Shown one piece after another: positions 8,704 to 17,087 of a stretch of 34,170 nt of DNA. Within the stretch, counting starts at the first letter, position 1. Each line of letters opens with the position of its first letter. The position numbers and the translations under genes are program-made. Below the pieces are notes generated by a model that had not been told where the DNA came from, ran no database searches, and was given only the letters and a program-made list of their open reading frames with translations. Source of the DNA: Hyphomicrobiaceae bacterium (GTDB taxonomy: Bacteria > Pseudomonadota > Alphaproteobacteria > Rhizobiales > Xanthobacteraceae); assembly GCA_021324465.1 (NCBI GenBank), contig JAJPJB010000085.1, positions 1 to 34,170 on the forward strand, read 5' to 3'.

Positions 8704-9282
8704 ATGGCGGAAGCTCCAGGCACCCATGATCCGACATATCTGCCGCCCGACATTCCGGTGCCGCAGGACGATGGCGGCGCGCGCCATCTCACCGGGATGA
8801 AAGTTGCCGACCTTGCGCTGCCGGCGACCAGCGGCCCGGCGGTGAATCTGTCGCGGCTCAGGGGCCGCACCGTGGTCTATGTCTATCCACGCACCGGCGT
8901 GCCCGGTGTCGACCCGCCGGAAGGCTGGGACATGATCCCCGGCGCGCGCGGCTGCACGCCGCAGTCCTGCGGCTTTCGCGATCATTTCGCCGAGCTGAAA
9001 GCGCTCGGCGTCGCGCAGCTCTATGGCCTCTCCACGCAGGATACCGGCTATCAGCGCGAGGCCGCCGAGCGGCTGCGCCTGCCGTTTGTGATCCTCTCCG
9101 ATGCTCATCTTGAGCTCGGTCGCGCCATGAACCTGCCGACATTTGCGACGTCCGGCATGACGCTGTTCAAGCGCATGGCGCTGGTCATTGATGACGGCAC
9201 GATCACGAAGGTGTTCTATCCGGTATTCCCGCCGGACAAGAATGCGGCGGAGGTCATTGCCTGGCTGCGTCGGCCTCACTAG
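8704..9282 (+). CDS. BCP/PrxQ-like peroxiredoxin
   Basis: A 192-residue AhpC/TSA-fold peroxidase predicted to reduce peroxides through a cysteine pair. GCTPQSCGFRDHF carries Cys84 and Cys89, spaced like the peroxidatic and resolving cysteines of E. coli BCP. The preceding VYPRTGVPG is separated from the first Cys by about 15 extra residues (VDPPEGWDMIPGAR) not present in textbook BCP, where the cysteine follows TPG directly. A ~35-residue N-terminal extension precedes the fold. The ATG directly follows the VOC stop, so translation is probably coupled. The physiological reductant is unknown. Confidence 0.82.
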   Translation: MAEAPGTHDPTYLPPDIPVPQDDGGARHLTGMKVADLALPATSGPAVNLSRLRGRTVVYVYPRTGVPGVDPPEGWDMIPGARGCTPQSCGFRDHFAELKALGVAQLYGLSTQDTGYQREAAERLRLPFVILSDAHLELGRAMNLPTFATSGMTLFKRMALVIDDGTITKVFYPVFPPDKNAAEVIAWLRRPH

Positions 9283-9321
9283 CGCGGCCGGCAGCGGCGC
9301 CCGCGAAGGCGCAATTTTGCG

Positions 9322-9978
9322 CTATGCGCAATCGCGCTCACCGTCGAGCTTCTCGCGCACGCGCTTGACGACGTTGCGGAACATGTCCGGCGTGAGCACA
9401 CCCGTATTGGTGTTGTAGCGCGAACAGTGGTAGCTGTCGAACAATATGAGCGGGCCGATCGCATGCGTCCGCCCGTGCGCGAACGGGAAGGCGGCTCGGC
9501 GCGCGCCGCTGGCCAGCACCAGGGTCTCGTGTGCGATACGGCCAAGGGCAAGCATCACGCGAAGTCGTCTCATTTCATTGAGCGTCGCGGTAAGAAAATC
9601 GCGGCAGGTGGTGATCTCGAGCGGCGTCGGCTTGTTCTCGGGCGGCACGCAACGCACCGCATTGGTGATGCGGCAGTCGATGAGCTCGAATCCGTCGTCG
9701 GCGCTGGCGCCGTACTCGCCGCGGGCAAAGCCGAATTCTTTGAGCGTCGCATAGAGCAGGTCGCCGGCATAGTCGCCGGTAAAGGGCCGGCCGGTGCGGT
9801 TGGCGCCGCGCAGTCCGGGGGCGAGCCCGACCACCAGCAGGCGCGCGTCGGCGGTACCAAACGAATCGACCGGCGCGTTAAACCAGCCCGGCTCGCGCGC
9901 GCGCCACTCTTCGCGAAATTCAACCAGCCGCGCGCAGCGCGGGCAATCGCGCCCGGGCATTCCGCTGCCGCGAGTCAT
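9322..9978 (-). CDS. Type-5 uracil-DNA glycosylase (UdgB-like)
   Basis: Removes uracil, and in this family also other deaminated bases, from DNA to start base-excision repair. The 218-residue protein shows motif A VGLAPGLRGANRTGRPFTGD (50-69), NAVRCVPPENKPTP, and motif B HCSRYNTNTG (184-193). Four cysteines suitable for an Fe-S cluster are present: C12 and C15 (CPRC), C110 and C125. GLAPG lacks the catalytic Asp/Asn of family 1, as is normal for family 5. It starts 5 nt after the stop of the NYN gene, so the two form an operon. It is convergent with the peroxiredoxin gene. Confidence 0.88.
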   Translation of the reverse strand: MTRGSGMPGRDCPRCARLVEFREEWRAREPGWFNAPVDSFGTADARLLVVGLAPGLRGANRTGRPFTGDYAGDLLYATLKEFGFARGEYGASADDGFELIDCRITNAVRCVPPENKPTPLEITTCRDFLTATLNEMRRLRVMLALGRIAHETLVLASGARRAAFPFAHGRTHAIGPLILFDSYHCSRYNTNTGVLTPDMFRNVVKRVREKLDGERDCA

Positions 9979-9983
9979 GATGG

Positions 9984-10643
9984 CTATTCGTCTTCGAATT
10001 CGTCCTCGACTTCGACGCGCTGCGAAGTCGGGCTGCGCTGCAGGAATTGCGGCGTGTGGCGCGCCGCGGCATCGCGCGGCTCGCGCATCTCGCGCGGTTC
10101 GCGCATCGGCCGCTCATTCGGGTCGCGGCCGATCTTCGACTGCAGTTCGAGAATGTCGACGAATTGGTCGGCCTGCCGGCGTAATTCATCGGCGACCATC
10201 GCCGGCTGGGTTGAGATGGTTGACACCACGATAACGCGAACGCCGCGCCGCTGCATCGCTTCGACAAGCCGCGTGAAATCGCCGTCGCCGGAGAACAGCA
10301 CCATCTGATCGATATAGGGCGCGATCTCCATGGCATCGACCGCCAGCTCGATATCCATGTTGCCTTTGACCTTGCGGCGTCCGGCCTGATCTACGAATTC
10401 CTTGGTCGCCTTGGTGACGACGGTGTAGCCGTTGTAGTCGAGCCAATCGATCAGCGGCCGGATCGACGAATATTCCTGATCCTCGATGACCGCGGTGTAG
10501 TAGAACGCGCGCACCAAATAACCGCGCGACTGGAACTCGCGTAAGAGCCGTTTGTAATCGATGTCGAAACCGAGCGATTTCGCGGTGGCGTAGAGATTGG
10601 CGCCATCAATGAACAAAGCGATCTTCTCGATTTGTGCCGACAT
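9984..10643 (-). CDS. NYN-domain (LabA/DUF88-like) putative ribonuclease
   Basis: A 219-residue protein with a PIN-like NYN nuclease fold. The acidic metal-binding residues are D13 and N16 in FIDGANLY, D97 in KGNMDIELAVDAM, and D120/D122 in FSGDGDF. After residue 170 a disordered, charged tail contains MREPRE/MREPRD tandem units and ends in an acidic stretch. The longer open frame to 10697 was rejected because homology starts at MSAQIEKIALFIDGAN. RNA cleavage is the family expectation and the target is unknown. It is the first gene of an operon with the uracil-DNA glycosylase. Confidence 0.85.
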   Translation of the reverse strand: MSAQIEKIALFIDGANLYATAKSLGFDIDYKRLLREFQSRGYLVRAFYYTAVIEDQEYSSIRPLIDWLDYNGYTVVTKATKEFVDQAGRRKVKGNMDIELAVDAMEIAPYIDQMVLFSGDGDFTRLVEAMQRRGVRVIVVSTISTQPAMVADELRRQADQFVDILELQSKIGRDPNERPMREPREMREPRDAAARHTPQFLQRSPTSQRVEVEDEFEDE

Positions 10644-10660
10644 GGTCTTTACTCGCGATG

Positions 10661-10745
10661 AATGTTCGCTCTCGTGATCAAACCGGATCGACTGCAATTG
10701 AACGATACCGGCGCAGTGTAAATGTTCTCGTCAACCGAAATGTTC
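10661..10745. promoter_or_regulatory. Three AATGTTC repeats upstream of the NYN-UDG operon
   Basis: AATGTTC occurs at 10661-10667, 10721-10727 and 10739-10745. Read on the minus strand, two GAACATT copies flank TTGACG (10734-10729), a possible -35 for the NYN-UDG operon. The spacing does not fit the alphaproteobacterial LexA box GTTC-N7-GTTC. Operator function is inference only. Confidence 0.3.
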
Positions 10746-10780
10746 GCGACGTCATCGCCGCGAACCAGTACCGCTCCTTT

Positions 10781-10821
10781 GTGCCGTCACAAGCGTTGTT
10801 GGCAAAATGCGCTTGCGGCAC
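10781..10821. other. Strong imperfect hairpin in the rpoZ upstream region
   Basis: GTGCCG (10781-10786) pairs with CGGCAC (10816-10821), and AAGCG (10791-10795) with CGCTT (10810-10814), around a 14-nt loop. No T-run follows on either strand. It could belong to a small RNA or an untranslated leader. Confidence 0.4.
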
Positions 10822-11018
10822 GCCGTCGCGGCGTTTCTGCAAAGTATGATTCGGAACTCTGCCAGCAGGTTCCTGATGATTTGGGTAACAGAGCTGCGGG
10901 CGGCCGCCAAGTTAAAAGTCGGCTCCTGCAGTTCGGGGCCCGGTTGTGTGCGCGGCTTGGCGCCCGGTCTGCGGTGGGCCGAGCGCGCCACCCCTAAAAA
11001 CCACAAGAGAAAATCGGA

Positions 11019-11046
11019 CTTGCGCATTGCGGCTGTGAACGATACT
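11019..11046 (+). promoter_or_regulatory. rpoZ: Candidate sigma-70-type promoter of rpoZ
   Basis: CTTGCG (11019-11024) and GATACT (11041-11046) are separated by 16 nt and resemble the rhizobial CTTGAC-N17-CTATAT consensus. The start site would lie about 110 nt before the rpoZ ATG. The match is partial. Confidence 0.35.
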
Positions 11047-11163
11047 TAAGCGCCATTAATAAGGATATTGTCTGACAGCGGGAACCTCGCCATTGCCGGC
11101 TGGCCGAATGCGGTCTCCGCAGAGGACCCCGTCTCAAAGCTCAAGCTACAGGAAACCCGTTAA

Positions 11164-11571
11164 ATGGCCCGTGTCACCGTTGAAGATTGCATCGACAAGG
11201 TCGAGAACCGTTTCGATCTCGTCCTGCTCGCCGCCCATCGCGCGCGGATGATTTCGTCCGGGTCCCAGATCGCCGTCGAGCGGGACAACGATAAGAACCC
11301 GGTGGTGGCGCTGCGGGAAATCGCCGAACAGGCGATTTCCCCCGAAGACCTCAAGGAAGAGCTGGTCCATTCGCTGCAGAAATACGTCGAGGTCGACGAG
11401 CCCGAGCCCGAGACCGTGCCGCTCATCGGCGCGCCCGGCACCGGGGTCGACGCCGACGACACCGACGTCACGACCGACCGCATGACGGAGGAAGAGCTGC
11501 TCAAGGGCCTGGAGGGCCTGACCCCGCCCGAGAGCCAGCCAGAGCCTGACACCGGCGACGAGGAAGAATAA
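11164..11571 (+). CDS. rpoZ: RNA polymerase omega subunit
   Basis: The small RNA polymerase subunit that binds beta' and helps assemble the core enzyme. At 135 residues it is typical of alphaproteobacteria. The conserved core [20 protein letters not shown] and [13 protein letters not shown] is followed by [11 protein letters not shown] and a long acidic C-terminal tail ending in DEEE. It is immediately upstream of rsh, the classic rpoZ-spoT order, which links polymerase assembly and ppGpp synthesis in one transcription unit. Confidence 0.97.
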   Translation: MARVTVEDCIDKVENRFDLVLLAAHRARMISSGSQIAVERDNDKNPVVALREIAEQAISPEDLKEELVHSLQKYVEVDEPEPETVPLIGAPGTGVDADDTDVTTDRMTEEELLKGLEGLTPPESQPEPDTGDEEE

Positions 11572-11645
11572 GTCCTCGCTACTTCCTTGCGGGCATTTTA
11601 ACCAAACCGGCGACGTCGGCTCCGAGCCGGCGCGCAGCGGCGGGG

Positions 11646-11665
11646 TGCGTGCCGGAGGGCACGCA
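11646..11665 (+). terminator. Perfect hairpin between rpoZ and rsh
   Basis: TGCGTGCC (11646-11653) and GGCACGCA (11658-11665) form a perfect 8-bp stem closed by GGAG, followed by TCTTGT. The T-run is too broken for a strong intrinsic terminator. It may act as an attenuator or as an RNA-processing site that lowers rsh expression relative to rpoZ. Confidence 0.4.
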
Positions 11666-11757
11666 TCTTGTAGCGTCGGCGCCGCTCCATGATATCTTTG
11701 TGGGCAAGATCGGCCGAGTCCGGCGCGAATCCGGAACGGCCGGGCCACAGGAGCATC

Positions 11758-14100
11758 ATGGCGCGCTCGCCGATCGATCTGCCGCGGATGCAGAATCAGC
11801 CCCGCGCTCGGGGATTGTCGGCGCGTGCCTCAAATCAGACTGCACCCAGCCTGGTACCGGCGGACGGTGAAGCCCCGCCGACGAGGTCGCGTAAGCCGCG
11901 CACCCGGCACTATGACCTGATCGACGAAGTCAAGAAGTACAATCCAGCCGCCAATGAGGACCTGCTGAACCGCGCCTATGTTTATGCCATGCGTGCGCAT
12001 GGCGAGCAGAAGCGCGCCTCCGGCGACCCCTATATCTCGCATCCGCTTGAGGTCGCCGCGATTCTGGCGGGCTTGAAGCTCGATGATGCCACGATCGCCG
12101 CCGCGCTGCTGCACGACACGATCGAGGATACCGACGCCACCCGCGCCGAGATCGATCGCCTTTTCGGCCATGAGATCGGGCTTCTGGTCGAAGGTCTTAC
12201 CAAATTGAAGCGGCTTGATCTGGTTTCGAAGGAGGCCAAGCAGGCCGAAAATCTGCGCAAGCTCCTCTTGGCGATCGCCGACGATGTGCGCGTGCTGCTG
12301 ATCAAGCTCGCCGACCGCCTGCACAATATGCGCACGCTGGAATACCAGCCGCCGTCCTCGCGCCGGCGCACCGCCGACGAGACGCTCGAAATCTATGCGC
12401 CGCTGGCCGGCCGCATGGGTATGCAGGAGATGCGCGAGGAGCTCGAAGATCTGGCGTTTCGCGAGCTCAATCCTGACGCCTACAAGGTGTTGACGGAGCG
12501 GCTCGAGACGCTGGCAGCGCGATCGAAGGGCTGGATCACCGAGATCGAGCAGCAGCTGGCCAGAAAGCTCGCCGACCGCGGTATCGCCGCCGAAGTCAGC
12601 GGCCGGCGCAAGCGCGCCTATTCGATCTGGCGCAAGATGGAGCGCAAAGCCGTCGGCTTTGAACAGCTGTCCGACATTCTCGGTTTCCGGGTCGTCGTTA
12701 GCAATATCGGCGAGTGCTATCAGGCGCTGGGCATTGTGCACACCAGCTGGCCGGTGGTCCCAGGGCGATTCAAGGACTACATCTCGACGCCGAAGCAAAA
12801 CGATTACCGATCGATCCACACCACTGTGATCGGCCCGGGCAAGCAGCGGGTCGAGCTGCAAATCCGCACCCGCGAAATGCACCAGATCGCCGAATACGGC
12901 ATCGCCGCGCATGCGCTCTATAAGGACGAGCTCGGCTCGCCGACCGAAATGCTGTCGCGCGAGTCGAGCGCCTATGCCTGGCTGCGCCGCACCATCGAGC
13001 TCCTGGCCGAAGGCTCCAACCCCGAAGAGTTCCTGGAGCACACCAAGCTGGAACTGTTCCATGATCAGGTGTTCTGCTTTACTCCCAAGGGCAAGCTGAT
13101 CGCTTTGCCGCGCGGCGCCACCCCGATCGATTTCGCCTATGCGGTGCATACCGACATCGGCAATATGGCGATCGGCTGCAAGATCAATGGCAAGATCGGC
13201 CCGCTGTCCTCGCCGCTGCAGAACGGCGACGAGGTGCAGATTCTGACCTCGAAGGCGCAAACCGCGCCGCCGGCGGCCTGGGAGTCGATCGTAGTTACCG
13301 GCAAGGCCCGCGATGCGATCCGCCGCGCCACGCGCGAGGCGGTGCGGCATCAATATGCGGGACTCGGCCGGCGCATCGTGGAGAAGCTCTGTCAGCGCGC
13401 CAAGATCGATTATTCCGACGAAAAGCTGCAGGGCGCGCTGCCGCGGCTGGCGCGGACCTCGATCGAAGACGTCATGGCGGCGGTCGGGCGCGGGGAAATG
13501 AAAGCCTCCGATGTCGCGCGCGCGATGTATCCCGACTATAAGGACGAGCGCGTGGCGCCGGTCGCGCCCAAGGCGGAAAGCGGCTGGTTTGGGCTCAAAT
13601 TCGGCAAGGCGCTCAAGTTCAAGGTGCCGGACGAGGGCGAAAACGGTTCGGCGATTCCGATCCGGGGCATCAATTCCGACCTGCCGGTGCGCTTTGCGCC
13701 GCAGGGCGGCGCGGTGCCGGGCGACCGCATTGTCGGCATCATGACGCCGGGAGAGGGGATCACGATCTATCCGATCCAGTCCGAAGCGCTCAAGCAATTC
13801 GAGGACGAGCCGGAGCGCTGGCTCGACGTGCGCTGGGACGTCGACGACAAGGCGCCGCAGCGTTTTCCGGCGCGGCTCGCCGTGCAATCGCTCAATGAGC
13901 CCGGGACGCTGGCGCAGATCACGCAGGTCATCGCCGAACATGACGGCAATATCGACAATATCCGAATGACGCGGCAATCGCCGGACTTTACCGAGCTGAC
14001 CATCGATCTCGAAGTCTATGACCTCAAACACCTCACCTCGATCATTTCGCAGCTGCGCGCAAAGAAGGTGGTGGCCAATGCCGAACGCGTGAACGGGTAA
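11758..14100 (+). CDS. rsh: Bifunctional (p)ppGpp synthetase/hydrolase, RelA/SpoT family
   Basis: Makes and degrades the stringent-response alarmone (p)ppGpp; alphaproteobacteria usually carry one long Rsh. The 780-residue protein has the HD hydrolase domain (about 60-200) with H81, H95, HD at 119-120, ED at 123-124 and D186 in KLADRLHN, so hydrolysis should be active. The synthetase domain (about 285-400) contains [17 protein letters not shown] and [21 protein letters not shown] domain follows ([25 protein letters not shown]), then a helical region and a C-terminal ACT domain. The start was chosen because AGGAG lies 4 nt upstream; 11689 and 11788 are alternatives. It ends 1 nt before pdxJ. 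Confidence 0.96.
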   Translation: MARSPIDLPRMQNQPRARGLSARASNQTAPSLVPADGEAPPTRSRKPRTRHYDLIDEVKKYNPAANEDLLNRAYVYAMRAHGEQKRASGDPYISHPLEVAAILAGLKLDDATIAAALLHDTIEDTDATRAEIDRLFGHEIGLLVEGLTKLKRLDLVSKEAKQAENLRKLLLAIADDVRVLLIKLADRLHNMRTLEYQPPSSRRRTADETLEIYAPLAGRMGMQEMREELEDLAFRELNPDAYKVLTERLETLAARSKGWITEIEQQLARKLADRGIAAEVSGRRKRAYSIWRKMERKAVGFEQLSDILGFRVVVSNIGECYQALGIVHTSWPVVPGRFKDYISTPKQNDYRSIHTTVIGPGKQRVELQIRTREMHQIAEYGIAAHALYKDELGSPTEMLSRESSAYAWLRRTIELLAEGSNPEEFLEHTKLELFHDQVFCFTPKGKLIALPRGATPIDFAYAVHTDIGNMAIGCKINGKIGPLSSPLQNGDEVQILTSKAQTAPPAAWESIVVTGKARDAIRRATREAVRHQYAGLGRRIVEKLCQRAKIDYSDEKLQGALPRLARTSIEDVMAAVGRGEMKASDVARAMYPDYKDERVAPVAPKAESGWFGLKFGKALKFKVPDEGENGSAIPIRGINSDLPVRFAPQGGAVPGDRIVGIMTPGEGITIYPIQSEALKQFEDEPERWLDVRWDVDDKAPQRFPARLAVQSLNEPGTLAQITQVIAEHDGNIDNIRMTRQSPDFTELTIDLEVYDLKHLTSIISQLRAKKVVANAERVNG

Positions 14101-14101
14101 G

Positions 14102-14866
14102 ATGCCGGCTTCCGCGATCCGCCTTGGCGTCAACGTCGATCACGTCGCGACCGTGCGGAATGCGCGCGGCGGTCGGCATCCCGATCCGGTGAAAGCCGCC
14201 GAGATCGCAATCGCGGCCGGCGCCGACGGCATCACCGCGCATTTGCGCGAGGACCGCAGGCACATCGTCGATGACGATGTCGCCCGCCTCAAAGACAACA
14301 TCTTAAAGCCGCTGAACCTGGAAATGGCGGCGACCGCGGAAATGGTCGCCATCGCCTGCAAGCTAAAGCCACACGCCGCCTGTATTGTGCCGGAACGGCG
14401 GCAGGAGCGTACGACCGAAGGCGGCCTCGATGCGGCGGGCCAGCGCGAAACATTGCGGGCCGCCGTGAGCGAATTGGCGGCGGCCGGCATTCGCGTTTCG
14501 CTGTTCATTGCCGCGGAGCCGGCCCAGATCGAGGCGGCGGCCGCGATTGGCGCACCGGTTATCGAGATTCACACCGGCACCTGGTGCGATGCGCTCGCCA
14601 GCGGCGAGCAGGCTTCTGCTACGGCTGAGTTCGAGCGCATCGTCCGTGGCGCCGTGCTCGCTCAAAGCGCCGGTCTGGAAGTCCACGCCGGGCATGGGCT
14701 GGATTTTGCCACCGCCGAGAAGATTGCGAGTCTCGAACCGGTCGTCGAACTCAATATCGGTCATTTTCTCATGGGCGAGGCAATCTTCGCCGGGCTGGCG
14801 CCGGCGGTGCGATTGATGCGCGCCGCCATGGATCGCGGCCGCAACCGCATTGGAACAAGCGCATGA
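14102..14866 (+). CDS. pdxJ: Pyridoxine 5'-phosphate synthase
   Basis: Forms the pyridoxine ring from 1-deoxyxylulose 5-phosphate and 3-amino-2-oxopropyl phosphate in the DXP-dependent vitamin B6 pathway. The 254-residue TIM-barrel protein shows [31 protein letters not shown] with H47, NLEMA with E74 and EIHTGTW. AGHGLDF and the phosphate-binding [13 protein letters not shown] follow. Its start lies 1 nt after the rsh stop, and its end overlaps acpS by four bases (ATGA), indicating coupled translation. Confidence 0.96.
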   Translation: MPASAIRLGVNVDHVATVRNARGGRHPDPVKAAEIAIAAGADGITAHLREDRRHIVDDDVARLKDNILKPLNLEMAATAEMVAIACKLKPHAACIVPERRQERTTEGGLDAAGQRETLRAAVSELAAAGIRVSLFIAAEPAQIEAAAAIGAPVIEIHTGTWCDALASGEQASATAEFERIVRGAVLAQSAGLEVHAGHGLDFATAEKIASLEPVVELNIGHFLMGEAIFAGLAPAVRLMRAAMDRGRNRIGTSA

Positions 14867-15276
14867 TTCTCGGCATTGGATCCGACATCGCCGATGCGCG
14901 CCGCATTGCCAAAGTGCTTGAGCGGCACGGCGATCGCTTCATCGAGCGCATTTTCACCCCGATCGAGCGCGCCAAGGCCGAGAAGCGGCGCAATCGGGTG
15001 GAAACTTATGCGAAGCGTTTCGCCGCCAAGGAGGCCTGCGCCAAGGCGCTCGGCACCGGGCTGCGCGCCGGGGTTTGGTGGCGCGACATGGGCGTGGTCA
15101 ATCTGCCGTCCGGGCGGCCGACCCTGGAACTCACCGGCGGCGCCAAGCGCCGCCTGGAAGCCATTACACCCAAAGGCTACGAGGCCCGTATCGACCTGAC
15201 GATCACCGATGAGGGCCCAATGGCGCATGCCTTCGTTGTCATTTCCGCGGTCGCGACCGGCGGCGGCAAGGGCTAG
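14863..15276 (+). CDS. acpS: Holo-[acyl-carrier-protein] synthase
   Basis: Transfers the 4'-phosphopantetheine arm from CoA to acyl carrier protein. The 137-residue protein has [11 protein letters not shown] with Mg-binding D8, and [18 protein letters not shown] with E57 in the FAAKEA helix. HAFVVISA at the C-terminal strand completes the family pattern. It overlaps pdxJ by four bases. The 231 bp that follow before lepB hold no recognisable gene. Confidence 0.96.
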   Translation: MILGIGSDIADARRIAKVLERHGDRFIERIFTPIERAKAEKRRNRVETYAKRFAAKEACAKALGTGLRAGVWWRDMGVVNLPSGRPTLELTGGAKRRLEAITPKGYEARIDLTITDEGPMAHAFVVISAVATGGGKG

Positions 15277-15507
15277 CCCTCGGCAACCGATCTTACCGCA
15301 GGCCGACAGCTTGCCCGGACAAAGTTTCGGTGAAATGTCCCCGACCGCCCCCGCAGGCAAGCGCGAGCGCCTGCGTAAGCACATGGGATCGTTGGAGAAA
15401 ACTGATCGCTTGCATGACGCGGCGAATTCCCGCGTGCAATTGCCTGTAGGGAAGCCAAAGGCTACAAGGTCGCTGGCGGGCGCGTTGCAATGCGAGATAA
15501 TGGGCCG

Positions 15508-16260
15508 ATGAGCGTGCAGACAGGAGAGAAGCGCAAGGAAGGCGGGTTTGCCGAAACCCTGCGCGTGGTGTTTCACGCACTTGTCATCGCGCTCGTCATT
15601 CGGACCTTTCTGTTTCAGCCGTTCAATATCCCGTCGGGCTCGATGATTCCGACGCTCTTGGTCGGGGACTATCTGTTCGTTTCGAAATATTCCTACGGCT
15701 ACACTCACTATTCCTTTCCATTCTCGCCGCCATTTTTTTCCGGCCGGTTTTTGAGTCGCGAGCCGCAGCGCGGTGATGTCGTCGTTTTCCGCCTGCCGAA
15801 GGACGATTCGATCGACTATATCAAGCGCGTGATCGGGCTGCCTGGCGACAAGATCCAGATGATCGACGGCGTCTTGAATATCAACGGCAAGCCGGTGGCG
15901 CGCCAGCGCGTCGAGGACTATGTCACCGACGACGACGGCGTCGTTCAGCGCGTCAAGCAATATCGGGAGACGCTGCCCAACGGGGTAAGCTACAATACGC
16001 TCGACCTTACCGATAATGGATTCTACGACAATACGCCGGTCTATACCGTGCCGCCCGTGCATTATTTCATGATGGGCGACAACCGTGACAACTCGACGGA
16101 CAGCCGCGTGCTTAGTGAGGTCGGCTATGTGCCGTTCGAGAATCTGATCGGCAAGGCGCAGATCATTTTCTTCTCGATTCGAGGCGACGCCCATGCTTGG
16201 GAAATTTGGCGCTGGCCCTGGGCTGTGCGCTGGGAGCGGTTGTTCACGCTGGTGAGATGA
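15508..16260 (+). CDS. lepB: Signal peptidase I
   Basis: A membrane serine protease that removes signal peptides from exported proteins. The 250-residue product has an N-terminal transmembrane helix (about 19-36), then FNIPSGSMIPTLLVGD with nucleophile Ser45. RGDVVVFRLP and DYIKRVIGLPGDKI follow, with general-base Lys106. MMGDNRDNSTDSR is the conserved box E. An upstream in-frame ATG at 15490 would add six residues; the later start matches relatives better. The stop overlaps the rnc start (ATGA). Confidence 0.95.
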   Translation: MSVQTGEKRKEGGFAETLRVVFHALVIALVIRTFLFQPFNIPSGSMIPTLLVGDYLFVSKYSYGYTHYSFPFSPPFFSGRFLSREPQRGDVVVFRLPKDDSIDYIKRVIGLPGDKIQMIDGVLNINGKPVARQRVEDYVTDDDGVVQRVKQYRETLPNGVSYNTLDLTDNGFYDNTPVYTVPPVHYFMMGDNRDNSTDSRVLSEVGYVPFENLIGKAQIIFFSIRGDAHAWEIWRWPWAVRWERLFTLVR

Positions 16261-17087
16261 GCGGCCGCCGCAAGAAAGCCAAATCAGGTGCGGCGCCCGC
16301 GGACGCGCCGTCTGGGGAGCTTGCCTCCAAGCCGGCGCTTGAAGCCCAGAAGAAGCAGGTGGCGGAGACAAGATCGGCGCGCCGCCGCCAGCGCAAGGCG
16401 AGCGAGCTGGAGAAGCGCGTCGGTTACCGCTTCAGCGATCCGGCCCTGCTCGAAAGCGCGCTGACGCACATCTCGGCGCTCAGGGGCGCGCATCGCACCG
16501 GCAGCTATCAGCGCCTGGAATTTCTCGGCGACCACGTCCTTGGCCTGGTCATTTCCGACATGCTGTTTCGGACCTTTCCCAAGGCAGATGAAGGCGAGCT
16601 GTCGCGCCGGCTCGCCGATCTCGTGCGCAAGGAGACCTGCGCCGAAATCGCGCGCGCGATCGATCTCGGCGCCGCCATTCGGGTCGGCGCGTCGGAATCC
16701 AATGCGGGCGCGCGAAGCCGCCTCGCCATTCTTGCCGACGTCTGCGAAGCCTTGATCGGCGCGGTCTATCTCGACGGCGGCTATAAGGCGGCGGAAGCTC
16801 TGGTCCAGCGGCTCTGGGAGGCGCGCTTGAGCGCGACCGCCCAGCCGCTGCGCGATCCGAAGACCGTGTTGCAGGAATGGGCGCAGGCGCGCGGCCTGCC
16901 GACGCCGGCCTATCGCGAAGTGGCACGCTCCGGTCCGGATCACAATCCGGAATTCCGCGTCGCCGTGCAGCTTCCCGCGTTTGCACCCGCGGAGGGCATG
17001 GGACGGTCCAAGCGCGCAGCGGAACAGGCCGCAGCCGCCGCCATGCTGGCGCGAGAAGGCGTCGAGCCCGCGCGGCGCAATGGCTGA
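16257..17087 (+). CDS. rnc: Ribonuclease III
   Basis: Cleaves double-stranded RNA during rRNA and mRNA processing. The 276-residue protein has the signature YQRLEFLGDHVLGLVISD and the second acidic cluster DVCEALIGAVYLDGG for metal binding. A C-terminal dsRNA-binding domain runs from DPKTVLQEWAQARG to GRSKRAAEQAAAAAML. The first ~50 residues are a Lys/Arg/Ala-rich extension absent from E. coli RNase III but seen in Bradyrhizobium-like species. The start is supported by the four-base overlap with lepB; a GTG about 100 nt further in would give the shorter form. It overlaps era by 8 nt. Confidence 0.95.
   Translation: MSGRRKKAKSGAAPADAPSGELASKPALEAQKKQVAETRSARRRQRKASELEKRVGYRFSDPALLESALTHISALRGAHRTGSYQRLEFLGDHVLGLVISDMLFRTFPKADEGELSRRLADLVRKETCAEIARAIDLGAAIRVGASESNAGARSRLAILADVCEALIGAVYLDGGYKAAEALVQRLWEARLSATAQPLRDPKTVLQEWAQARGLPTPAYREVARSGPDHNPEFRVAVQLPAFAPAEGMGRSKRAAEQAAAAAMLAREGVEPARRNG

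Larger units (their letters stand above)
10644..11163. other. Long non-coding region upstream of rpoZ
   Basis: About 520 bp lie between the divergent NYN gene and rpoZ. No credible protein is encoded; the short open frames show no family motifs. It contains three AATGTTC copies near the NYN gene, a strong hairpin at 10781-10821, a GC-rich block around 10921-10990 and a candidate rpoZ promoter near 11019-11046. Two permuted-tmRNA hallmarks, a tag reading like AANDN and a GGTTCGAAT-type T-loop, were looked for and not seen. Confidence 0.6.

Noticed and set aside
10661-10745. LexA operator (GTTC-N7-GTTC) upstream of the UDG operon
   Set aside because: The GTTC cores are 14 or more bases apart, so the alphaproteobacterial LexA spacing is not met.
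10985-11060. Possible tmRNA tag region reading AAVNDT before a stop
   Set aside because: It lacks the AANDN start and AA ending of proteobacterial tags, and no tRNA-like acceptor piece or T-loop was found nearby.
11830-14133. 767-residue minus-strand open frame opposite rsh
   Set aside because: Shadow of the rsh coding frame; composition typical of antisense frames in GC-rich DNA.
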